Positions 56,349 through 64,000 of a stretch of DNA of 64,000 bases are shown here, one piece after another; the first letter of the stretch is position 1, and every line of letters begins with the position of its first letter. The position numbers were made by a program, and so were the translations under genes. Origin of the DNA: Piliocolobus tephrosceles (Eukaryota; Chordata; Mammalia; Primates; Cercopithecidae); the NCBI RefSeq assembly GCF_002776525.5, contig NC_045439.1, positions 153,909,330 to 153,973,329 of the forward strand, given 5' to 3'. The notes beneath the pieces were generated by a model. It made no database searches and was not told where the DNA came from. It was given only the letters and a program-made list of their open reading frames with translations.

Positions 56349-56469
56349 ATGCCACATTTTACTGTGACCAAGGTAGAGGAGGACCCCGAGGAGGGGGCAG
56401 CGGCTGCCATCTCTCAAGAGCCTAGTTTAGCAGACATAAAAGCCCGGATTCAGGACTCAGATGAACCAG
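56349..56469 (+). CDS. SLC12A6: SLC12A6 (KCC3) alternative coding exon 1b, KCC3b N-terminus
   Basis: Forty codons plus one base: MPHFTVTKVEEDPEEGAAAA ... RIQDSDEP, then donor G|gtgagt (phase 1, same as exon 1a). This is the shorter KCC3b N-terminus, reported as kidney-enriched. It lacks the R-F-x-V kinase-docking motif of exon 1a, so promoter choice would change regulation by SPAK/OSR1 (inference). A run GTAGAGGAGGAC gives Glu-Glu at residues 10-11, where I recall a single Glu in human. Confidence 0.94.
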
Positions 56470-57317
56470 GTGAGTACGCAACTTGGGAGCTTTTGGAAGC
56501 TATAAAATTTTTCATGAAAGAGGTAACTAGAATATCAAAATTCAAAATGCCTTCTTTAGGACAGAGGAGAGTGTTGTGGTTGAGGTGTTTTTCAGTTACT
56601 TGTTTCACTCCCCTGTATATCTGATAACTTCTCTTACTTTTCTCACACACTGGTTTGTTTTTACCCACAATGAGTTCTGTGTTCGTTACCAACAGGTGAA
56701 ACCGAATCAGTGGCAATGTTTGAAGAGTTTTCAAGCAAAAAGAAAGGCACAGTAGAAGTCAATTTATGTGGAATTTAGAATTCACTTTTTCCTCACAGTT
56801 TAGATTGTATCTGGAGAAGACTTTTAACCCAACGAGTGGATGACATTTAAACTTAGCAGTTTATAAAATACTATATAAAGAGGGAGCATGGTTCAGTAGT
56901 TTTGTACCATGGACTTTGACTGTACTTGTGACTTCTCAGGTTATTCAGTATTTTACCTCAGTTTGCCAGCTTAAACAGTAATTCAATAGTGAATGGTCTA
57001 AGAATTTATTAATGGCAGAACAAAAGTACAATCGATGGTCATTGTGGTGACTAGCATAGCATCAGGTTAAAAAAAGTATTTCATGAATGTGATTATCCCT
57101 GTTACTTTCTTTAAATGGTAACAGTTCGCACTTGCTAGGGGAATTGTGGTTTTGAATTTTTAAACAAGCAATTAAATCTTTGTTAATATTACAGTATTAA
57201 ATATAGTTGTAATTTGAAGGCCCTTATTTTTCAAGTCTGTAAATTGTGAGCAGCTTCTTTAGTTATATGAATTAAGGATAAGGGAATAAGCTCTCAAAAT
57301 TACTTTTATTTTATATT
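56470..57317. other. SLC12A6 intron, no feature seen
   Basis: AT-rich, no repeat recognised. Confidence 0.45.
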
Positions 57318-57601
57318 TTTGGAGATGGAGTCTTGCTCTGTCACCCAGGCTGGAATGCAGTGGGGTGATCTTGGCTCACTGCAACCTCTGCCTCTCGGGT
57401 TCCAGCGATTATTTTGCCTCAGCCTCCCAAGTAGTTGAGATTACAGGTGCCTGTCACCACGCCCAGCTAATTTTCGTATTTTTAGTACAGACAAGGTTTC
57501 ACCATTTTGGCCAGGCTGGTCTCAAACTCCTGACCACAAGCGATCCCTCACTTCGGCCTCCCAAAGTGCTGGGATTACAGGTGTGAGCCACTGCATCAGC
57601 C
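57318..57601 (-). mobile_element. Alu SINE, antisense
   Basis: ggagatggagtcttgctctg to actgcatcagcc. Confidence 0.94.
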
Positions 57602-59041
57602 TCAAAATTACTTTTAATCCCATGATTCTATTATTCTCACTTTCCTTTATAGCATGTAACACATTGCAGTTCCTTGGTGTAAACAGCAGTTGGTTATTCT
57701 TTCTTAAAACCATTCGAGAATTTTTATGAATCTTATTTGAAGATACAAACTGTTAAGGGAAATGTTCCTTTTGTTTTTTCCTTCTAGTGAGAGAATTTAT
57801 TAGGGGAATATCAGAAAAAAAATTTTATGTAAACTCTTTGTCCCCAAGGTTATTTTCATTTTGCTGAATAGGATGATGGAAAGTGGAAAGCAAGTTTAAT
57901 CTACTTGGAACTTGAATGTGATTCTCTACAACTCCACTTCAGCTCAATTAGGTTCCCTCTCAGGCCTGTGCCTACTTATTTATTTACTTATTTTTTACCT
58001 CATCCCAAATGTGATAGTAAGGCTGACGTGTATTTGAAGCTGCACTTTCTTTGTTGCTTATGTTTTCCCTCCTTAGATATTAATCCCTTTAGGCTTTTGT
58101 CTTTGTTATTGTCTTCGTTAATTTCATAAGTTGCAAGTGAAGTCCATCTGTACCTCATTTCATTTGTTTTTTAAATTTCCTTTCTCCACCACTTCTACTG
58201 TCTTTTATTATTTCATCTTTACTAGTCCCATTATGTTTGCAGAAATTTGCTTCAGATTATACGAAAGTGTTAAAATCATTCAATCTGTTAGTAACTACCT
58301 GTAAAAGCCATAAAAAAATGTGATGGGACCCAACTTTGTAATGAGTGACATTATTAGGCTTAATTTATTTTCTTCCATAGTAATTGCTTTTAACAAGGAA
58401 GAAGAGACAGATATAATCTACATTGAATTTAATAAGCATTTTTACTTTGGCATTTTCCATAACAGCCCAGAAAATACTTGCTTGAATAAACTATTGCTTA
58501 GCAAGTTAACAACTACTGGTAATATATTATCTAAATTGCACTTGCCTTTATTATAAGGTTAAATTCAAGGGTAGGAAGGAAGGAAATGTGAGAACAATCT
58601 AAAAGTTACTTGTTTTTTTAAACCTAGGAATAAAATGTTTTTGAAGATACATGATTTTTTGGAGCGGTTGCTTTTCATGCAGTGAGTTTTATCCCCTTCT
58701 CCTAAGTGTAAAAAAATAAATAAATTTTTTAAAACTGATCATGGTTTTTTTCACAAGCACTTCCAACACTGGCCAGTTATATAACCAGGAGCCTTTTTCA
58801 TTATTTTTTCTTCTAAATCTGTATGGAGAGAAAAATATGTAGTGTCGTATAAACTGAACATGTTTAGAAAGTAAATCATCCTTTAAAATTTGTTTTTAAA
58901 ATATGAGATTTATTTGAACGGGACAGATGAGGAATTTGAGATAAAATAGAAATGTGAATATAGATAATCTAATTTTTTGAAAAGGTATACTTTGGAAATA
59001 TTGTGGGCTCAGTTACCACTGCAATAAAATGAGTCATATGA
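57602..59041. other. SLC12A6 intron, no feature seen
   Basis: AT-rich unique-looking sequence. Short open frames have no coding support. Confidence 0.45.
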
Positions 59042-59335
59042 ATTTTTTTTTTTTTAATTTGAGATGGTGTCTCACTCTGTTGCTAGGCTGGAGTGCACTG
59101 GCGTGATCTCCACTCACTGCAACCTCTGCCTCCCAGGTTCAAGCGATTCTCCTGCCTCAGCCTCCCAAGTAGCTGGAACTACAGGCACATGCCACCATGC
59201 CTGGCTAATTTTTTTGTATTTTTAGTAGAGATGGAGTTTCACTGTGTTAGCCAGGATGGTCTCCTGACTTTGTGATGCACCCACCTCTGTCTCCCAAAGT
59301 GCTGGGATTACAGGTGTGAGCCACTGCACCTGGCC
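59042..59335 (-). mobile_element. Alu SINE, antisense
   Basis: T-run, gagatggtgtctcactctgt to tgcacctggcc. Confidence 0.94.
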
Positions 59336-59468
59336 ATCACATGAATTTTTGAGTTCCCACTGCATATAAAAATGATATTTATACTATACTGTAGTCTGTT
59401 AAGTGTGCAGTAGCATTGTGTCTTTAAAAAACAATGTGCATACCTTAATTTAAAAATTATTATTTTTT

Positions 59469-59779
59469 GGCCGGGCACAGTGGCTCAAGCCTGTAATCCC
59501 AGCACTTTGGGAGGCCGAGACGGGCGGATCACAAGGTCAGAAGATCGAGACCATCCTGGCTAACACGGTGAAACCCTGTCTCTACTAAAAAAATACAAAA
59601 AACTAGCCGGGCGAGGTGGTGGGCGCCTGTAGTCCCAGCTACTAGGGAGGCTGAGGCAGGAGAATGGCATAGAGCCGGGAGGCGGAGCTTGCGGTGAGCT
59701 GAGATCCGGCCACTGTACTCCATCCAGCCTGGGCGGCAGAGCAAGACTCCGTCTCAAAAAAAAAAAAAAAAAAAAAAAT
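59469..59779 (+). mobile_element. AluY of Old World monkey type
   Basis: ggccgggcacagtggctcaa to an A-tail. The flank aaattattattttt on both sides is a target-site duplication. Confidence 0.95.
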
Positions 59780-59789
59780 TATTATTTTT

Positions 59790-59931
59790 AAATTTTTTTA
59801 AAGACAGGGTTTTGCTATATTACTCAGGCTGGACTCAAACTCTTGGGCTTGAGTTTGAGGAGTGGTCCTCCCCTCCTGCCTCAGCTTCCTGAGTAGCTTG
59901 GACTACAGGCATGTACTACCATTCCTGACTC
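59790..59931 (-). mobile_element. Alu monomer, antisense
   Basis: aaagacagggttttgctata to accattcctgac. It precedes the recognisable start of the Tigger1 sequence. Confidence 0.8.
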
Positions 59932-61004
59932 TAAAAAATGCTTTATTACCAAAAAATGCCAATGATCATTTGAGCCTTCAGCGAGTGATAATCTTTTTAC
60001 TGGTGGAGGTGGAGAGTGTTGGCTCAGTGTTGATGGCTGCTGCAGGGTGGGTTGCTGAAGGTTGTGGTAACTGTGGCAATTTCTTGAAATAGAACAACTG
60101 CATGAATTGACTCTTCCTTTGATGAAAGATTTCTCTGTAGCATGCAATGTTATTTGATAGCGTGTTACCCACAGAACTTCTTTCAAAATTGGAGTCAGTC
60201 ATTGTAAACCTTGCTGCTTAGTTTATGGAATATTCTAAAATCCTTTGTTGTCATTTCACCAGTGTTCACAGCATCTTCATCAGTAGATTTCATGTCAAGA
60301 AACTACTTTCTTTGCTCAACCATAGGAAGCAACTCCTTATCCATTCAAGTTTTATCATGAAATTGCAGCAATTCAGTCACATCTTCAGGCTCCACTTCTA
60401 ATTCTAGTTGTCTTGCTATTTCCACCACATCTGCATTATTCCCTCCAGTCAAGTCTCAAACCCCTGAAAGTCATCCATGAGGGCTAGGGTCTGCTTCCCA
60501 ATGTTAATGTTGATTTTTTTTTTTTTTTTTAAGGCTGGTCAAGTGAAGGAGTAGGAGTGAGAGAAGGAACAAATAAATCTATAACTGATTGCGATCAGTT
60601 AGTTGTAAACACCATTGCACTCACCAGCCTAATGTTGATATTTTTACTTTTTCCCATGAGTCACAAATGTTCTTAATGCGATCTAGAATGGAGAATCATA
60701 TTCACTGTACTTTGTCCAGATCCGTCAGAGGAATCACTATGTATGGCAGCTACAGCCTTAGAAAATGTAATTCATAAGTAAGTCGGAAGTTGAAATAATT
60801 GCTTGATCCATAAGCTGCAGATGGATCAAAGATGCTGTTGTTGATGTTATGCTAGCAGGCACGAAAACAACATTGATCTCTGTACAGCTCCTTCAGAGCT
60901 CTTGAGTGACCAGTGCATTGTCGATAACATTTTGAAAGAAATCTTTTTTTCCTGAGCAAGGCTCAGCAGTAGTCTCAGCAGTGGGCTTAAAATATTCAGT
61001 AAAC

Positions 61005-61299
61005 CGGCTGGGCGCAGTGGCTCACACCTGTAATCCCAGTACTTCGGGAGGCCAGTGTGGGTGGATCACCTGAGTTCAGGAATTCGAGACCAGCTTGGCC
61101 AACATAACAAAACCCCTTCTCTACTAAAAATACAAAAATTAACTGGGCGTGGTGGCACATGCCTGTAATCCCAGGTACTTGTGAGGCTGAGACAGGAGAA
61201 TCGCTTGAACCCAGGAGGCGGAGGTTGCAGTGAGCTGAGATTGGGCCACTGCACTCCAACCTGGGCAACAGAGCAAGACTACATCTCAAAAAAAAAAAA
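61005..61299 (+). mobile_element. Alu SINE inside Tigger1
   Basis: ggctgggcgcagtggctcac to an A-tail. The target attcagtaaacc / attagtaaacc flanks it. Confidence 0.95.
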
Positions 61300-61385
61300 T
61301 TAGTAAACCATGCTGTAGACAGATTAGCTGTTATCCAGGCTTTGTTCCACCGAGCATAAGCAGAGTAGATTTAGCATAATCCTTT

Positions 61386-61520
61386 TTTTTTTCTTTCGTT
61401 TTTAAGAGACAGGAGTCTCACAATGTTGCCCAGCCAGCCTTGAACGCTTGTGCTCAAGTGATTGTCCCAACTCAGCCTCCTAGTAGCTGAGACTGCAGAT
61501 GTGCACCATTACACCTGACT
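61386..61520 (-). mobile_element. Alu monomer inside Tigger1, antisense
   Basis: ttttaagagacaggagtctc to ttacacctgac. Confidence 0.85.
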
Positions 61521-61530
61521 TGTTGTATAG

Positions 61531-61831
61531 TTCTTTTTTTTTTTTTTGAGACGGAGTCTCGCTCTGTCTCCCAGGCTGGAGTGCAGTGGCCGGATCTCGG
61601 CTCACTGCAAGCTCCGCCTCCCGGGTTTATGCCATTCTTCTGCCTCAGCCTCCCGAGTAGCTGGGACTACAGGCGCCCACCATGTCGCCCGGCTAGTTTT
61701 TTGTATTTTTTTAGTAGAGACGGGGTTTCACCGTGTTCGCCAGGATGGTCTCGATCTCCCAACCTCATGATCCGCCCGTCTCGGCCTCCCAAAGTGCTGG
61801 GATTACAGGCTTGAGCCACCGTGCCCGGCCT
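61531..61831 (-). mobile_element. AluY of Old World monkey type inside Tigger1, antisense
   Basis: T-run, gagacggagtctcgctctgt to ccgtgcccggcc. The flank tgttgtatagttctt on both sides is the target-site duplication. Confidence 0.96.
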
Positions 61832-63129
61832 GTTGTATAGTTCTTAAGGTTCTTAGGATTTTCAGAACAGTAAATGAGCATTGGCTTCAACTTAAAGTCA
61901 CCAGTTGCATTAGCCCCTAACAAGAGAGGCAACCTGTCCTTTGAAGCAAGGCATCATCTTGTCCTTTCTAGCTATGAAAGTCCTAGATGGCAACTTCTTC
62001 CAACATAAGACTGCTTCCTCGCCTGTGAAAATTTGTTGTTTAGTGAAGCCACCTTCATCATTGATCGTAGCTCAGTCTTCTGGATAACTTGCTATGGCTT
62101 CTGTAAAAGCACTTGCTGCTTTCCCTTGCATTTTTATGTTTTGGAGATGGCCTCTTTCCTTAAACCTTGTGAACCAACTTCTGTTAGCTTCAGACTTATT
62201 TTGCACTCTAATCAATTCTCTTGGCCTTCATAGAATTGAAGGTCTTGGGTCTTGTTCTGGATTAGGTTTTTGCGTATAGGAATGTTGTGGCTGGTTTGAT
62301 CTTCTATCCAGACCACTAAAACCTTCTCCGTATCAGCAATAAAATTGTTTAGCTTTCTTATCATGTATGTGTTCACCGGAATAGCACTTTTAATTTCCTT
62401 CAAGAACTTTTGCTTTGCATTCACAACTTGCTGTTTGGTGCAAGAGACCTAGCTTTTGGCCTGGAGGCTTTTAACGTACCTTTCTCACTGAGCTTAATCA
62501 TTTGAAGCTTTTGATTGAAAGTGAGAGATGTCCAACATCTTTTCACTTGAAAACTTAGAGGCCATTGTGGGGTTATTAACTGGCCTATTTTCAATATTGT
62601 TGTGTTTCAGTGAATAGGGGGGCCGGAGACGAGGGAGAGAGACAAGGAAGCAGCTGGTTGGTGGAGTGGTCAGAACACACACAACTTTTATGGATTAAGT
62701 CTTCTGTGGGCGCAGTTCATGGTACCCCAAAACAATTTCAATAATAACAGCAATTTCAATAGCACAGATCATCATAAACAAGTATAGTAATAATGAAAAA
62801 GTTAAAAATATTGCAAGAATTACCAAAATGTGACAGACATGAAGTGAGTACATGCTTTTGGGAAAATAGCACTAAAAAGACTTGCTTGACATAGGGTTGG
62901 CACAGACTTTCAATTTGTAAACAGACAAAAAACCCCAAAGTATCTGTGAAGCACCATAAAGCACAGCACAGTAAAACAAGGTATGCCTGTATATTAGAAC
63001 CCTGCTTAATTTGGGTTTCCAAGGGAAAAGCAGAAACTCAGACTTTCCTTATGTCTTTCTTGACACTTTTCTTCCTACCCATTCTGTTTTCTCAGCAGCC
63101 TGTGCACAGAAACAGTACTTAACCACACA

Positions 63130-63280
63130 CTGTATTATAATAATGTGTTTACTTGATTCTCTCCCCTGGTACACTGATTATAAGTTCCTTGAGGACCTTG
63201 TCAGATCATTTTCATATCTCCAGGTCATAAGGTAAATATCTGGCACATAATAAGCAACTCAGTGAATAAGACATGCTCCA
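63130..63280 (+). repeat. L2 LINE-like fragment
   Basis: attataagttccttgaggac ... atctggcacataataagcaa ... gtgaataaga resembles the L2 3' end. Confidence 0.6.
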
Positions 63281-63394
63281 TGCCTTTTTTATTCATCAAA
63301 CACATGTTCAGTGTAAATATGTCAGGTATTGTACTTACCTTTTTCCTAAGGCTACAGAAGTATAAGATGTACAGGAGGATCCCCACCAAAGGCA

Positions 63395-63640
63395 GCAGAA
63401 TGAGAGTCAGAGACTTCACTTTAAATCCCAGTCCTACTAATTATTACTAATTATTAGTAGTGATAATTTGTTATTATTACTTGAGTGACTTTTGCCAAGC
63501 TGTTTAACTTCTCAAAGCCTACTTTCCTTCACTGATATAACAGAGAATAACAGTACCTGCTTTACAGGGTGGTTGTGAGGATTACATGGGATTATGTACC
63601 ATCCGTAAAGCACTTAATACATATGTGACAGCACTCAAAA
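63395..63640 (+). repeat. MIR SINE
   Basis: agctgtttaacttctcaaag, acagggtggttgtgaggatt and gtaaagcacttaatacatat follow the MIR consensus order. Confidence 0.8.
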
Positions 63641-64000
63641 ATAAGAACTACCTTTAGTGGTTTAATAAGAAAAAGAAACAGATTTGGATAACAGATAATG
63701 GACGGAGCCCTGGACAGGTGTCTCAGAGGAAGGGACACAATTCTTGCAGGAAGGTTTAGAGGCAATGATAAACAAAAGGAGCAATACAAAGGAATGAGAG
63801 CAGGGTATAGCACGTGGGAAATAAAAGTTTAGGGTAGTTAGCACATTGGGCATCTGGTAAAGAGATAAGAGATGAGGGAGAGAGGTAGATTGAGGCCATT
63901 TATGGAAGTGTTATTAATTTCATCCTCTCCCCACTCCGTGGGATAGTGGGTGGTTATTGCCTTTTTAGTGATAATCTGAGGCTGGTGAATAAGTGACTTG
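63641..64000. other. SLC12A6 intron, no feature seen
   Basis: No gene or clear repeat; a MIR/L2-age patch is possible near the end. Confidence 0.4.

Larger units (their letters stand above)
60000..62564 (-). pseudogene. Broken Tigger1 transposase
   Basis: Discontinuous transposase remnants on the minus strand inside the Tigger1 fossil, e.g. 62494-62682 (contains NPTMASKFSSEKMLDI) and 62212-62424 (contains FLKEIKSAIPVNTYMIRKLN, resembling the helix-turn-helix/CENP-B-like region). Frameshifts, stops and three Alu-derived insertions rule out function. Confidence 0.75.
59932..62989 (-). mobile_element. Tigger1 (pogo-type) DNA transposon fossil, antisense, interrupted by Alus
   Basis: Apart from Alu insertions, the sequence follows the Tigger1 text from ctaaaaaatgctttattacc at about 59932 to the terminal inverted repeat caaggtatgcctg at 62977-62989, followed by TA (the mariner/pogo target). 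It encodes on the minus strand a pogo-family DDE transposase, now broken: the N-terminal start reads MASKFSSEK at about 62562, and further pieces follow through about 60000 with stops and frameshifts. The opposite terminal repeat was not found, probably lost near the Alu at 59790. Inactive. Confidence 0.85.
37376..64000 (+). other. SLC12A6: SLC12A6 gene, 5' part (runs off the right end)
   Basis: Two alternative first coding exons, 1a (37376-37646) and 1b (56349-56469), both end in phase 1, so either can join the same downstream exon. The rest is intron: Alu-rich, with L1, L2, MIR, hAT-type and Tigger1 relics. No further SLC12A6 exon was found up to 64000. Confidence 0.9.

Noticed and set aside
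62033..62424. Possible separate genes on both strands near 62 kb
   Set aside because: They lie inside the Tigger1 fossil and are transposase remnants or their antisense.
1..64000. A bacterial-type or otherwise new multi-gene system
   Set aside because: All well-supported coding sequence belongs to four known mammalian genes; the remainder is introns, repeats and gaps.

Overview
The window is nuclear DNA from an Old World monkey (macaque/baboon-type). Evidence: more than 50 Alu elements or fragments on both strands, spliced mammalian genes with GT-AG introns, CpG-island promoters, and several young AluY copies carrying variants I associate with cercopithecid lineages (for example gagatccggccactgcac near the 3' end). 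Gene content and order match human 15q14 in inverted orientation: LPCAT4 (+), NUTM1 (-), NOP10 (+), SLC12A6 (+, 5' part only). No rRNA, tRNA, CRISPR array or prokaryotic operon was seen.

Layout. 1-370: GA-rich minisatellite and purine tract. 371-2440: intergenic, with an LTR-like stretch and Alus. 2440-10912: LPCAT4, complete, 14 coding exons, 524 codons. 10913-12090: short convergent intergenic stretch. 12090-about 27100: NUTM1 on the minus strand, 7 coding exons; the start-codon exon lies at 26751-26766 and again in a near-identical second block (28069-29435) bounded by N gaps. 29536-31370: head-to-head intergenic DNA with Alus. 31370-32790: NOP10, two exons, 64 codons. 32790-35800: intergenic. 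35800-64000: SLC12A6 5' region, with a CpG island, coding exon 1a (KCC3a N-terminus) at 37376-37646, about 18.7 kb of repeat-rich intron, alternative coding exon 1b (KCC3b N-terminus) at 56349-56469, and the following intron with an Alu-riddled Tigger1 DNA-transposon fossil.

The four genes are functionally unrelated: a membrane lysophospholipid acyltransferase, a testis p300-binding nuclear protein, an H/ACA RNP/telomerase subunit, and a K-Cl cotransporter.

I found no convincing new biological system. The best second-look items are: a 1,367-bp duplicated block around the NUTM1 start exon, exactly bounded by gaps and most likely a false allelic duplication in the assembly; a 92-bp inverted repeat (85/92 matching, 602-bp spacer) in the SLC12A6 intron; a four-unit decayed about 61-bp tandem array upstream of KCC3a; two Alus inserted successively at one target, leaving three copies of the same 14-bp target sequence; an inverted Alu pair filling NOP10's only intron; and a hAT-type element with a perfect 8-bp target duplication inside an older L1. 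Coordinates, splice sites and mismatch counts were read by eye. Comparisons with human are from memory.
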